Part shown: positions 35,301 through 44,024 of the stretch, in pieces
Layout: the number at the start of each line of letters is the position of its first letter
How positions within the stretch are numbered: position 1 is the first letter of the stretch
NCBI RefSeq assembly: GCF_000513895.2
Contig: NZ_CP165782.1
Coordinates: 1,364,001-1,428,000 of the forward strand
DNA length: 64,000 nt
Direction: 5' to 3'
Origin: Ensifer sp. WSM1721
Lineage (GTDB): Bacteria; Pseudomonadota; Alphaproteobacteria; Rhizobiales; Rhizobiaceae
The notes under the pieces: model-generated
Databases searched by the model: none
What the model was told of the DNA's origin: nothing
What the model saw: the letters and a program-made list of their open reading frames with translations, nothing else
Translations under genes and position numbers: made by a program

Positions 35301-35801
35301 ATGATTTATTTTACAAGCGACACGCATTTTGGCGACCCGCGGGTGCTTCGCATCGATCGCCGGCCTTTCTCCAATATGGCCGAACACGATGCCGCCCTGA
35401 TCTCCAACTGGAACGAAACGGTGTCGCCGGAAGACGATGTTTGGCATCTGGGCGATTTCGCCTCGAAGAGAATAGGTTCCGCGGAGGATCTGCTCTCGCG
35501 GCTAAACGGCAGGAAGCATCTGATCGTGGGCAACAACGACCCGGTCGATACGGTCAACGCGAGCGGCTGGCAAAGCACCCAGCACTACGCGGAACTGACA
35601 GTCGACGGGCAATTGCTCATCCTCTGTCATTATCCGTTCCGCACCTGGAACCAGATGGGCAAGAAGTCGATCAATCTGCACGGCCACTCCCATGGCAGAT
35701 TGAAGCCGCTGCCGCGGCAGTTCGACGTCGGCGTCGATGCCAGAGACCTTCGGCCGGTCACATTGGCTGATCTTCTTCCGAAGATGCGTTTGAGGTCATA
35801 G
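35301..35801 (+). CDS. Calcineurin-like metallophosphoesterase
   Basis: Dinuclear-metal phosphoesterase. Motifs in order: SDTHFG (metal Asp, His) at the N-terminus, WHLGDF (bridging Asp), GNND (Asn), CHYPF (His) and HGHSHG (His pair) near residue 135. 166 aa is at the short end and typical of a stand-alone cytoplasmic enzyme; the substrate cannot be assigned. The ATG at 35301 lacks a good ribosome binding site. Transcribed alone. Confidence 0.9.
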   Translation: MIYFTSDTHFGDPRVLRIDRRPFSNMAEHDAALISNWNETVSPEDDVWHLGDFASKRIGSAEDLLSRLNGRKHLIVGNNDPVDTVNASGWQSTQHYAELTVDGQLLILCHYPFRTWNQMGKKSINLHGHSHGRLKPLPRQFDVGVDARDLRPVTLADLLPKMRLRS

Positions 35802-35925
35802 CTTCTGCTATGCCGATCAAGGCACGCAGGATGATAGAGAACGCGGCCCGCGATGGGGCGCGCAGCTGTTCATCGGCAGTTCAGATTCAATGGCTTAGTC
35901 TGATAGGAGTGAGGAGGATTCCACA

Positions 35926-36225
35926 ATGAATAAGCTCTTCTTCGCCCTTCCAGCCGTAGTGTTGGCTGCGTCTTTCGCCTTACCGCTAAACGCGGCGCCG
36001 ATCTTTGTGCCTAAGCCGGAGCATGCGCAGGCTGGCGCTGTCGAAGAGGTCAGGCACTGGCGCCATCGCCATTGGCGCGCGGATCGTCACTGGAACAGAC
36101 GGTACGCACGGCGTTCCTGCCATTATTACGGTCGCTGCTATCCTCGCCATTACGGGTACTACGGCTACCGTGACTATTACCGCTATCATCGGCGGCCAGG
36201 GGTCACCATCTATTTTAACTTCTGA
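35926..36225 (+). CDS. Small secreted Arg/Tyr/His-rich protein
   Basis: Not recognised. Signal peptide (FFALPAVVLAASFALPLNAA) and then a very basic, aromatic segment rich in His, Trp, Arg and Tyr (repeats of R-H-W-R and Y-Y-G-Y) with two Cys, ending VTIYFNF. Such short exported proteins, similar in style to BA14K-type proteins, are common in Rhizobiales; the composition could bind metals, nucleic acid or polysaccharide. The ATG at 35926 has GTGAGGAGG upstream. Single gene between the phosphoesterase and the glutaminase-like gene. Confidence 0.75.
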   Translation: MNKLFFALPAVVLAASFALPLNAAPIFVPKPEHAQAGAVEEVRHWRHRHWRADRHWNRRYARRSCHYYGRCYPRHYGYYGYRDYYRYHRRPGVTIYFNF

Positions 36226-36355
36226 GCCGGTTGGCGTGAACTTCACCGGGTGGCGCCGCCTAGTCCGCCGCTGGCGGTGAAATCCTTGCGTGTGTTGACG
36301 CAAGGACAGGCGCGCATCGCTCTGATATTCTGGCGCATCTATCGGGAGGTGCGCC

Positions 36356-37468
36356 ATGCCAAATCCCAATGCGATAGTTTCCACCCGCATTGATTTCGAT
36401 CCGCCGCTCGACCGGCCCGCTGAAGAGCTGCTGCGCGCGGGGCTTTGGGTCGAACTCGAAGGCGGGCGCCGCGCCCGGCTTGACCCGAGCGATCCCCGAT
36501 CGAGCGGCTTTGTGCAGGTGCTTGACGGGCTCTCCAGGCTCAAGGCGCCGGTCTATCTGGAGATTGATCCTAACACCGCGGCGATCACACGGCTGCTGAT
36601 CCCGCACGTGACGCGCCCGATGAGCATGCGTCCGAGCGACCAGGGCTATGAGACCATGCTCGAGAGGTCGCACGCACGCCATGTCCTGAGGCGCGACAAT
36701 CCCGATTTCGCGACGCTCGAGCCGTTGCTGCGAACCGCGCTCGACACGGGGCAGTTGCTCATCATCACTGAGGATGATGCGCACAACATCATCGACGTTC
36801 GTGGTTACACGCCCGGCCCCGATGAGGCGCCGCTGCCGCCGTGGCCCAAACCCGATCTGCAGCCTTTCGAATGGCCGTGGTGGAAGCGTCTGCTCGACTG
36901 GATCTGGCGCTGGCCGATCTGGCCCTGGTGGTGGTTTCGCTGCGTTTCGAAAGCGACTGCCCGGCAGATTTTCGATGCGATGAGCGCGACAACTTGCCCG
37001 CCGCTCACCGTTCCAGTCCCCTGCATCCCTTTTCTCTATCCTGATGACGGCTGCTGGGCCCGCGCGCACGAAATGTGCCGGCTGATGATCAACATGGGCC
37101 GCAAGCCGCGCAAGGTGTGGATACAGGGTAGCTTGCACGTCGCCACCAAGAACCATCCCAACTGCTTCGTGAACTGGGGCTGGCATGTCGCGCCGACACT
37201 GTGCGTGCGCCGGGGCTGGTTCTGGACGCAGCAGATGGTGATCGATCCCTCGCTCTTTTCCACGCCCGTGCCGCAGGCGACGTGGAAGGGTGTTCAGGGC
37301 GACCCCAATGCCACGCTGACCCCGAGCGACGCCTCGATCTTCCATCTCTGGAGCAACGAGACCGACCCCACCTATGTCAAAACCAACCAGGTGCTCGCTT
37401 TCTACCGTCTCCAGCTCCAGAGTCGCGCGATCCAGCACGGCCCGCCGCCCTATGCGCATTGCCCGTAG
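36356..37468 (+). CDS. Probable protein-glutamine glutaminase (protein deamidase)
   Basis: Likely deamidates glutamine side chains in proteins. The C-terminal domain carries a Cys-His-Asp triad in the family pattern: DGCWARAHEMC (Cys233), NWGWHVAPTL (His277) and MVIDPSLF (Asp297). The KVWI strand between and the WKG segment after are also as expected for Chryseobacterium-type protein glutaminases. About 225 residues precede it: a beta-rich N-terminal half without known domain, then a striking Trp-rich stretch (about 172-196, 11 Trp) that may bind membrane or carbohydrate. No signal peptide is visible. The ATG is preceded by GGGAGG. The gene stands alone; no immunity or secretion gene is adjacent. 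Triad by motif reading, not by search. Confidence 0.72.
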   Translation: MPNPNAIVSTRIDFDPPLDRPAEELLRAGLWVELEGGRRARLDPSDPRSSGFVQVLDGLSRLKAPVYLEIDPNTAAITRLLIPHVTRPMSMRPSDQGYETMLERSHARHVLRRDNPDFATLEPLLRTALDTGQLLIITEDDAHNIIDVRGYTPGPDEAPLPPWPKPDLQPFEWPWWKRLLDWIWRWPIWPWWWFRCVSKATARQIFDAMSATTCPPLTVPVPCIPFLYPDDGCWARAHEMCRLMINMGRKPRKVWIQGSLHVATKNHPNCFVNWGWHVAPTLCVRRGWFWTQQMVIDPSLFSTPVPQATWKGVQGDPNATLTPSDASIFHLWSNETDPTYVKTNQVLAFYRLQLQSRAIQHGPPPYAHCP

Positions 37469-37513
37469 CGGAGCCATGACTCAGAAGGTGTGGATATCGT
37501 CTTGTCGATGCCG

Positions 37514-38452
37514 CTAAGAGTTGCAGCGGTCAACGGCTTGCCGCTGACTGTCTCCGCCATTTTTCTCACGCTGAGACGTGTTGAGGACCTTGTTGCGAAC
37601 AAGAACGTCGGGTTGAGGTATGGTTGGTCGCTCTTCGGAGGCGCAACCTTCTTTCTCCGGGCGATGGTCGGCGCCCTGACGCAGATCGCCGTCAATGGTC
37701 TGACTGAATTTGAGCGGCGGTCCCTCCTCTTCGAACTTCTTCACGCGCTGGTCGTAGTTTGGCGAAATCGTGCCCAGCACGCGATCCCAGAACGAGAAGT
37801 AGTTGCCGTAGTTGTATCGAAATCCCGAATGATGCTGATCGTGGAAAGTCGTGCACAGCAAGGGGGACGGATAACGCGCCGTCGATGAGGCGAAATACTC
37901 AAACCCACAATGTCCGAACATGCCGTTGAAATGTTCGAACAACCTTTGTCCAATGAGAATCGCCGGCGGAAACGGCACAACAAAAACGATTGCGGCTGAG
38001 AAACCCTGCAGTAGAAAATTGTCGAGAACATCCTCCGAATAGGTGCTCCAGATCGTTGGTGCGACACTCTTATGATGAAGTGCGTGCAGCGGGTAGAGCC
38101 ACTGCGTGTGCAGCAGCCGGTGCATGAAATAGAACCAGGTATCATAGAGAAACATGCAGAGGACAAAGAGCGGTACCGCCGCCCACCAATTGAAGGCCCA
38201 GGGCGCCAGCGCCCAACCTTTTTGCTGGGCGTAGAGGCCGATCGTCAGAGGCAGGCAAGCGCTGAACATCGAAGCCAGGCTCTGGCGGATTTCCGCATTC
38301 CGACGCTTGTCGGAACCGCGCCCCTTCTGAATCTTTCGCTCAGGATTGCGGTCGTTGACCCAGGTGAGACCATAACCAAGGGCGAAATAGGTAACGACTG
38401 TCGTTGCGTAGAATCCGAACAGAAACAGAAGATAGAACAGTTCGTCCGACAT
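37514..38452 (-). CDS. Sterol desaturase/fatty acid hydroxylase family protein
   Basis: Membrane-bound di-iron oxygenase of the fatty acid hydroxylase superfamily. Several membrane helices are present (FYLLFLFGFYATTVVTYFAL; WWAAVPLFVLCMFLYD). The histidine motifs are complete: FMHRLLH, LHALHHK, and later FHDQHH, with HFNGMFGHCGFE between. The substrate (a sterol, fatty acid or ornithine-lipid type chain) is not determined. The ATG at 38452 (MSDELFYLL) is chosen; a longer frame begins 22 codons upstream. The last 70 residues are hydrophilic and extend beyond the usual family end, possibly because the original stop was lost. Divergent from the VOC pseudogene. Confidence 0.85.
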   Translation of the reverse strand: MSDELFYLLFLFGFYATTVVTYFALGYGLTWVNDRNPERKIQKGRGSDKRRNAEIRQSLASMFSACLPLTIGLYAQQKGWALAPWAFNWWAAVPLFVLCMFLYDTWFYFMHRLLHTQWLYPLHALHHKSVAPTIWSTYSEDVLDNFLLQGFSAAIVFVVPFPPAILIGQRLFEHFNGMFGHCGFEYFASSTARYPSPLLCTTFHDQHHSGFRYNYGNYFSFWDRVLGTISPNYDQRVKKFEEEGPPLKFSQTIDGDLRQGADHRPEKEGCASEERPTIPQPDVLVRNKVLNTSQREKNGGDSQRQAVDRCNS

Positions 38453-38654
38453 CGGCACCTGCAACCCCTGAGCTAAAAACGCGCGGCCGAAACATGCCAT
38501 GCCGTTTTCGCAATTCAAAGTGGAAATGCGCGCATCGGCGAGGCAGCTTGGGAGCCCCGGCGGTCAGGCGTGGCTTGCGGGCGAGCATACGCCCAAGCCT
38601 TCGCGCCTGATCGACCGCCCTTTTGTGATTCTGTTCAACTTCGTTGAGGTAAAA

Positions 38655-39047
38655 ATGCTGCATCATGTGGAAATCTATGTTTCAAACCTCGATGCTTCGC
38701 ATGCGTTCTGGGCAAACATCCTCGCCAAGATCGGTTACGAAGAAACAGGCCGTTGGGACGACGGATTTACGCTCAGCGACGGTGTGGATGCGTACCTAAC
38801 CTTTGTGCAGGTTGCCGAGAAGTATAAATCACACCCATATCATCGATGCGGCGTCGGTCTTAACCATCTCGCCTTCAAAGTCAAAAGCAGGGATGCCGTC
38901 GATACATTAAGGCAATATTGCATTGAGAATAATGTTCGCAATCTATACGACGAGAGATATCCTTTTGCGACGGAGGAAAGGATTGTTACGCTTTATTCGT
39001 TGAAGATCCGGATCGAATAAAGGTTGAATTCGTCGTAGCCGATTGAA
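38655..39047 (+). pseudogene. VOC/glyoxalase-family gene broken by a frameshift
   Basis: The ATG at 38655 (MLHHVEIYVSNLD, with GAGGT 8 bases upstream) opens a normal VOC-family frame: HAFWANILAKIGYEE, TLSDGVDAYLTF, GVGLNHLAFKVKSRDAVD. In frame it ends at 39020 after LYSLKIRIE. But from about 38975 another frame continues the family pattern exactly, reading GGKDCYALFVEDPDRIKVEF and ending VVAD at 39047. A single-base loss near 38965-38975 therefore separates the conserved C-terminus. Either a real frameshift mutation or a sequencing error; the intact product would be about 130 aa. Base composition is more AT-rich than its neighbours. Confidence 0.75.
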
Positions 39048-39193
39048 GATAATAGTTCGAAACTCCGTTATGCGAGGCTGATCACAGGGATTCTATGTTT
39101 CCTCGTTGTTTTTGCCCTCTCTGCTCCGATTTGTACGCCGGGAAAGACCGGCGCACCGCGAAGAAAATCGGTGGGACACTGACCGTATATTCA

Positions 39194-39610
39194 TCAGCGG
39201 AAACTAGAGCCGTCCCAACGTAAGAGATGCTCCGCGCCGCCGTGGCCGTGCCAGCGGATGGAAGGTATTTTGGAACCGTCCACGCTTACCATCGTGCCGA
39301 GCATTTCCTTTGCGAGTTCGAGCAGCGCCCCCCGCCGGACATAGACATTGAAGGCACAGACCTGCGCGCCGCAAAAGCTGCTTCGCCCGCCGCCCGCGCA
39401 GCTTATGCCTTCGTGGCTGATGATCAGATCGTCCTTCCCATCGCCTGTGAGGTCCTGCTCGATAACCGCGGCGGGATCGATCTGTCCGCCCGCCCCGCCG
39501 CAAGCTTCGGCAATCTGCTCGGCAACGAGGTATTCCGTAGCTTTGGACCGCGCAACGGCAGGGGCGCAGAGTGAGGCGAAGATAACAGCCAGAATTGCGG
39601 CGCGTTGCAT
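39194..39610 (-). CDS. Secreted hypothetical protein (138 aa)
   Basis: Not recognised. Signal peptide (AAILAVIFASLCAPAVA), then a periplasmic or extracellular domain with four or more Cys (EACGG, ISCAGG, SSFCGAQVCAF) likely in disulphides. A D-L-T-G-D-G-K-D-D-L segment reads like a calcium-binding FG-GAP/EF-hand loop. The C-terminus ends LLRWDGSSFR. The ATG at 39610 (MQRAAIL) is preferred over one ten codons upstream, because it puts the signal peptide at the N-terminus. Single gene. Confidence 0.7.
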   Translation of the reverse strand: MQRAAILAVIFASLCAPAVARSKATEYLVAEQIAEACGGAGGQIDPAAVIEQDLTGDGKDDLIISHEGISCAGGGRSSFCGAQVCAFNVYVRRGALLELAKEMLGTMVSVDGSKIPSIRWHGHGGAEHLLRWDGSSFR

Positions 39611-39758
39611 GGTGATCCCCCTCGGTCGCGACGATGACAATTAACCTTGGGGCAATTCCGCGGAGGCGGCAAGAAATCACGCGCCCCGCCGAAGGGGGTG
39701 AAACTTGCCAAGCCAGGAAGCCTGGGGCCGGTGCCGGCCTTACGCGGATACTTCAAAT

Positions 39759-40106
39759 CTAAAAGCCGGCGGTCTCGCGCACCTCGATTGCCCCCATCCG
39801 AGCGAGCGAGTCCCGCTCCGCGATCTCCATTGCCTCCGCAAGATTCCTGGCTTCGATGAGCAGGAAGCCACCCAGATGCTCCTTGGTCTCCGCGAAGGGA
39901 CCATCGGTCCAACTCGCCTTGCCGGCGCGAACGCGCAATGTCTTTGCGGTCTTTGGATCGGCAAGAGCGTTGGAGGCGAGATAGTGGCCTGATCGTTTGA
40001 GTTCTTCATTGGAAGCCAGGGACTCCCGGTCGATCTCGGCCCATTCCTCCTTGCTGGCGGCATCAGCAAGGATTTGATCGATGTAGAAGAGACAAAGGTA
40101 GCGCAT
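39759..40106 (-). CDS. YCII-related (DGPF-domain) protein
   Basis: Small ferredoxin-like-fold protein of the YCII/DGPF family, often fused to or next to ECF sigma factors, but alone here. The N-terminal MRYLCLFYID and the core TDGPFAETKEHLGGFLLIEARNLAEAMEIA are diagnostic. The ATG at 40106 has GGAGAA 9 bases upstream; an ATG four codons earlier is the alternative. 115 aa is normal. Enzymatic role unknown. Confidence 0.88.
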   Translation of the reverse strand: MRYLCLFYIDQILADAASKEEWAEIDRESLASNEELKRSGHYLASNALADPKTAKTLRVRAGKASWTDGPFAETKEHLGGFLLIEARNLAEAMEIAERDSLARMGAIEVRETAGF

Positions 40107-40181
40107 CAGGTTCTCCATGGTGCTGTCGATGTTAGTCGCAGTTGGAGACCGCGATTCGACAAAAAATCCTGGCCGTTCTGC

Positions 40182-40394
40182 TTATAGTGCCTCTTGTTCG
40201 CTTCGCTTTGCTTGCTCGCCATTCTCCAAGCCGATGTCACGGAGCAGGCGAGAGTCAAACCGCGAGAGTTCGCTCAAGCTTCGGCGGTACCTTCTCTGAT
40301 GCTTCAGCAGCATCCACACGGCTTGCAAGGTGCGCACGACAATGAGGTGCGGCGACTGTAGTTCGACTTGTTTGGAATGCTCAATGGCAGCCAT
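40182..40394 (-). CDS. DUF1127 protein (70 aa)
   Basis: Third DUF1127 protein of the window, longer than the two 47-residue ones. An N-terminal 30 residues precede the domain core L-S-E-L-S-R-F-D-S-R-L-L-R-D-I-G-L. The minus-strand ATG at 40394 has AAGGAGAGAC upstream. No cuckoo-type hairpins are near this copy. Divergence in length suggests a different role from the short pair at 9.3-10 kb. Confidence 0.85.
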   Translation of the reverse strand: MAAIEHSKQVELQSPHLIVVRTLQAVWMLLKHQRRYRRSLSELSRFDSRLLRDIGLENGEQAKRSEQEAL

Positions 40395-40761
40395 ACTTGT
40401 CTCTCCTTTGACCGGCTCACGGCGCTCCGTCTTAATCGAACGGGATCGGCCGAAATCGACACGCCGGTTTCAGGAGCTTGAAGATACTTTCCCACAACAG
40501 CATTGCGTCCCCAACGCAGTGGTGCCCTCCACGGCCGGGATCGTGCGCGAATTGGTGTGGCCGGGCGGATGAGAGCGGCTGAAGTACGGGTTGGGGACCT
40601 CGGTGGCGCGGAGCTTGATTTTCGACGGCGCGGATATGGGGAAAGATGCCGTGACCTGGGCAGAGCGAATACCCAGTATGCGCAAAGAAACACGCAAAAA
40701 TTTCGATGCACCAACGAAACCGTTTCGATTACGTTTCCGTACTACACTGAATTGATATTTT
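40395..40761. other. Spacer between DUF1127 gene and tRNA-Lys
   Basis: About 367 bases without a supportable gene. It should carry the promoter of the DUF1127 gene on the minus strand. No repeat or hairpin of note was seen. Confidence 0.4.
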
Positions 40762-40837
40762 TGGTGAGCGCGCAGGGATTCGAACCCTGGACCTACTGAT
40801 TAAAAGTCAGTTGCTCTACCGACTGAGCTACGCGCTC
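40762..40837 (-). tRNA. tRNA-Lys (UUU)
   Basis: 76 bases with encoded CCA. Acceptor GAGCGCG pairs with CGCGCTC, anticodon loop CTTTTAA gives TTT, T-loop GTTCGAATC. Confidence 0.96.
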
Positions 40838-41096
40838 CCATGCCGTGGCTTGCGAGCCCGGCGGAAGTGGCCGGACATATGCACGCGCGCTTCGCCTCGG
40901 TCAACCCAAAAATTACGACTAAACCCATCATTATAGGTTCGGTCGAGGCGCGGCGCTCCATTCTCTTCGGCGGGCGTTGCCAAGGTCGATTTTGCTGCCC
41001 GTGCGATGCGGCAAAATGCTCGCCAAAAGGTGATTGGTTTCAATGTATACATGTGGGTAAAGAAGGCGGCAAGCCGAGCGCCGGAGTTCTAAGACC

Positions 41097-41840
41097 TTGT
41101 CGATCGCCGATATTTCCATCTGGACCGCCATTGTCGCGGGCGCTCTGTCATTCCTGTCGCCCTGCGTCTTGCCTCTCGTTCCACCTTATCTCTGCTATAT
41201 GGCCGGCGTTTCCGTCGATCAGTTTCGTGGTGGGGATGCAGCGGCAGTCGCCAGCACGCGCAGGGCCGTCCTGCCGTCGGCGCTGTTCTTCACGCTCGGC
41301 TTTGCGACCGTGTTCGTTGCTCTAGGGGCGGGGGCTTCGTCGATCGGCCTCTTGATGAGGCAGCACATCGATCTCTTGTCGCGGATCGGCGGCATCATCA
41401 TCATCGTCATGGGGCTGCATTTCCTCGGCGTCTTCCGCATCGGCCTGCTCGCCCGCGAGGCGCGCTTTCACGGCGGCAAGCCGGCGACGCTATCGGGCGC
41501 CTATATAATGGGGCTTGCCTTCGCCTTCGGCTGGACGCCCTGCATCGGCCCCGTGCTCGGCACCATCCTCGGTGTCGCCGCCGCCCGCGATACGGTCGCC
41601 GACGGCGCCCTGCTGCTTGCGATCTATTCGCTCGGTCTCGCCGTTCCGTTCTGGATCGCGGCCGGCTTTTCCGGCGCTTTCATGCGCTTCCTTTCGCGCT
41701 TCCGCCACCATCTCGGTCTCGTCGAGAAGCTGATGGGCGGCTTGCTCGTCGCGGCAGGCCTTGCCTTCCTCTTCGGCTTCATCAGCTCGGTCGCGATCTG
41801 GTTCCAGCAGACCTTCCCTGTCCTGTCGCAAATCGGCTAA
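41097..41840 (+). CDS. ccdA: Cytochrome c biogenesis protein CcdA
   Basis: Membrane protein that passes reducing equivalents across the inner membrane to periplasmic thiol-disulphide proteins. Six hydrophobic segments are visible. Each half has one redox Cys in a Pro-containing motif: FLSPCVLPLVPPYL (first helix) and GWTPCIGPVLG (fourth). 247 aa is typical. No ATG is near the N-terminus; translation appears to start at TTG (41097), with a GGAG about 14 bases upstream. The family N-terminus (ISIWTAIVAGALSFLSPC) fits this start. Followed by the AEC transporter after 42 bases, on the same strand. Confidence 0.92.
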   Translation: MSIADISIWTAIVAGALSFLSPCVLPLVPPYLCYMAGVSVDQFRGGDAAAVASTRRAVLPSALFFTLGFATVFVALGAGASSIGLLMRQHIDLLSRIGGIIIIVMGLHFLGVFRIGLLAREARFHGGKPATLSGAYIMGLAFAFGWTPCIGPVLGTILGVAAARDTVADGALLLAIYSLGLAVPFWIAAGFSGAFMRFLSRFRHHLGLVEKLMGGLLVAAGLAFLFGFISSVAIWFQQTFPVLSQIG

Positions 41841-41882
41841 GCACGCTTCCTGCATGTATGTCGCCGGGCCAGGGGGAACGTG

Positions 41883-42845
41883 ATGGCGGAAATCGCAGGG
41901 TTGGTGCTGCCGTTCTTCGGTCTGATCTTTCTCGGCTACATGACCGCGCGTATCGTAGACCATCCCGGCGAAGCAATGGGGTGGATGAACACCTTCATCG
42001 TCTATCTCGCGCTGCCGGCACTCTTCTTCAAGCTGGTCTCGCGCACGCCGATCGACGAGCTCACACGCGCGGATTTCATTCTCACCAGCGTCGGCACCAC
42101 CTATGTCGTCTTTGCGCTGATCTTCGCGGTCGGCCTCTTCCTGCGCCGCAGCACGATTGCCGAGGCGACGATCCAGGGCTTCGCCGGCGCCTACGGCAAT
42201 ATCGGCTATATGGGACCGGGTCTCGCGCTGCTTGCATTCGGAGAGAAAGCCGCTGTTCCCGTGGCGCTGATCTTCTGCTTCGAGAATGCGGCGCATTTCA
42301 CGGTTGCGCCCGCTATGATGGCGATCGGCGGTGGCGGCAAGCGGAAGCTTGCGGCCCTTTTGCTCGGCATTGCCCGCCGTATCGCGCTTCACCCCTTCAT
42401 CCTGTCGACATTTGCGGGTGTCGCCGCGGCCTTCCTGGCGTTTGAGCCACCGGCGCCGGTGCAGCGCCTGATCGATTACCTGGCGCAGGCGGCCGCTCCC
42501 TGCGCGCTGTTTGCCATGGGCGTCACACTCGCGCTGAGGCCGCTCAAGCGGATACCAGCCGAGATCGGCTATACCGTTCCGGCGAAGCTCATCCTGCATC
42601 CGGTGCTGATGTATCTGGCGCTGAGCCTCGGCGGCACTTACGATCCGATCTGGATGCAGACGGCCGTGCTGCTTGCCGCGCTGCCGACGGCGACGAATGT
42701 TTTCGTCATCGGCCACCAATACGGGGTCTGGCAGGAACGCGCATCCGCAACGATCCTGATCACGACGCTGCTTTCCGTGGCAACGGTCACGGGTCTTCTC
42801 TACCTCGTGCGGTCAGGCGCGCTTCCGGCTGATCTGTTCCCGTAG
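41883..42845 (+). CDS. AEC-family (auxin efflux carrier/malonate-type) transporter
   Basis: Inner-membrane carrier of the bile/arsenite/riboflavin-type AEC family, usually moving small organic acids. About ten hydrophobic segments in two halves; family segments GYMTARIV, NTFIVYLALPALFFKLV, GAYGNIGYMGPGLAL with Asn-Gly motif, and LPTATNVFVIGHQYGVW near the end. 320 aa is normal. Start is the ATG at 41883 or the GTG right before it. The 3' end overlaps the 3' end of the UbiH-family gene on the other strand by 33 bases. Substrate unknown. Confidence 0.9.
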   Translation: MAEIAGLVLPFFGLIFLGYMTARIVDHPGEAMGWMNTFIVYLALPALFFKLVSRTPIDELTRADFILTSVGTTYVVFALIFAVGLFLRRSTIAEATIQGFAGAYGNIGYMGPGLALLAFGEKAAVPVALIFCFENAAHFTVAPAMMAIGGGGKRKLAALLLGIARRIALHPFILSTFAGVAAAFLAFEPPAPVQRLIDYLAQAAAPCALFAMGVTLALRPLKRIPAEIGYTVPAKLILHPVLMYLALSLGGTYDPIWMQTAVLLAALPTATNVFVIGHQYGVWQERASATILITTLLSVATVTGLLYLVRSGALPADLFP

Positions 42846-44024
42846 GCTCTCCTTGATGGACTGCAGAGCACTGCCCGGATGGATGCCTTCGCGCATCAGC
42901 AGGCCGCGCAGGGGACCCGCGGAAGAAAGAAGTTGCAGTCCGACGGCCCGCAAGGCCTGAACCGGCAGGAAACTGGAGAGCAGCGACCGATTGAGCAGAT
43001 CCACGCTCGCTGTCCGGCTGACGATATCGATGCGCCGCCGGCCGTCGAATCGGTCGCCTGTGTCCGCCGGCAGGCGGCCGCCGGTGGTCGGACCGACGAG
43101 TTCGACGACGGTCATGACGTCGCGAAGACTGAGGTTGAGCCCCTGGGCACCGATCGGCGGGAAGGCGTGGGCGGCCTCGCCGACCAGCATCACGCGGCCC
43201 TTGCCGAAGCGGCGGGCCGTATGGCCCGAGAGCGGAAAGGATTGCGGGATGCCTTCGGCGACTACCTTGCCGAGAATCGATTGCATTCGGTCCTCGATGG
43301 TGCGCGACAATACCTCGGGCGCGAGCCTGAGCGTCTCTTCCGCATCGCGCGGCTTCTGCACCCAGACGAGGCTCGAGCGGTTGCCGGGAAGGGGAACCTG
43401 CGTGAACGGTCCGCTTTCCGTATGAAATTCCGTCGACACCTCCTGGTGCGGCAGCTCATGGGCGAAGTTCAATACGACCGCCGTCTGCGGATAGGACCAG
43501 GTGAAGGTGTCTATCTCCGCCGCTTCCCTGACGGCCGAGCGCCGACCGTCGGCGCCGATGACCAGATCTGCGCTGATTACTCGCCCATCACCAAGGCCGA
43601 CACGCGCTTCGAGCTCGCCGAAATCGAAGGTCGTCGCTGCCACCGGAATGCGGTCGAGCGTCGGCAGGCTCGCCTCGTGTTTTTCCAGAATTTCAAGGAA
43701 GGGCGCGTTCGGAATGTTATAGCCGAAGGCTTCGAGACCGACTTCCGGGGCGCGGAAGTTGACGGGCGGTGCCCGCAAGAGGCGCTTGGTTCCGTCGATG
43801 ATGTGAATGGCGACGAGCGGCGCTGTCAGTGGCGCGACCTCGTCCCAAAGGCCGAGTTTCTTGAGGTACTCGATCGACTGGTCCATGAGCGCGGTGGTGC
43901 GGCCGTCGGCGATGGCCGGTCTAGGCCCCACGAGAGCGACGCGGTGGCCCTCCCGGGCCAATGCGATCGCGGCCAGCGAGCCCGCAAGTCCCGCACCGAT
44001 TATGACGATGTCGTAATGATCCAT
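42813..44024 (-). CDS. UbiH/UbiF/Coq6-family FAD monooxygenase
   Basis: Flavoprotein hydroxylase, probably of ubiquinone biosynthesis (the alphaproteobacterial UbiL type is a candidate). The N-terminal FAD motif IIGAGLAGSLAAIALA, the ADLVIGADGRRSAVR segment and the second FAD motif VMLVGEAAHAFPPIGAQGLNLSLRDV are all intact. 403 aa is typical. Which ring position it hydroxylates cannot be told from sequence alone. Overlaps the AEC gene at the 3' ends; divergent from pcs. Confidence 0.88.
   Translation of the reverse strand: MDHYDIVIIGAGLAGSLAAIALAREGHRVALVGPRPAIADGRTTALMDQSIEYLKKLGLWDEVAPLTAPLVAIHIIDGTKRLLRAPPVNFRAPEVGLEAFGYNIPNAPFLEILEKHEASLPTLDRIPVAATTFDFGELEARVGLGDGRVISADLVIGADGRRSAVREAAEIDTFTWSYPQTAVVLNFAHELPHQEVSTEFHTESGPFTQVPLPGNRSSLVWVQKPRDAEETLRLAPEVLSRTIEDRMQSILGKVVAEGIPQSFPLSGHTARRFGKGRVMLVGEAAHAFPPIGAQGLNLSLRDVMTVVELVGPTTGGRLPADTGDRFDGRRRIDIVSRTASVDLLNRSLLSSFLPVQALRAVGLQLLSSAGPLRGLLMREGIHPGSALQSIKESLREQISRKRA

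Noticed and set aside
35102..35770. Plus-strand frame of 222 codons
   Set aside because: It overlaps the metallophosphoesterase in another frame and is Arg-rich without motifs.
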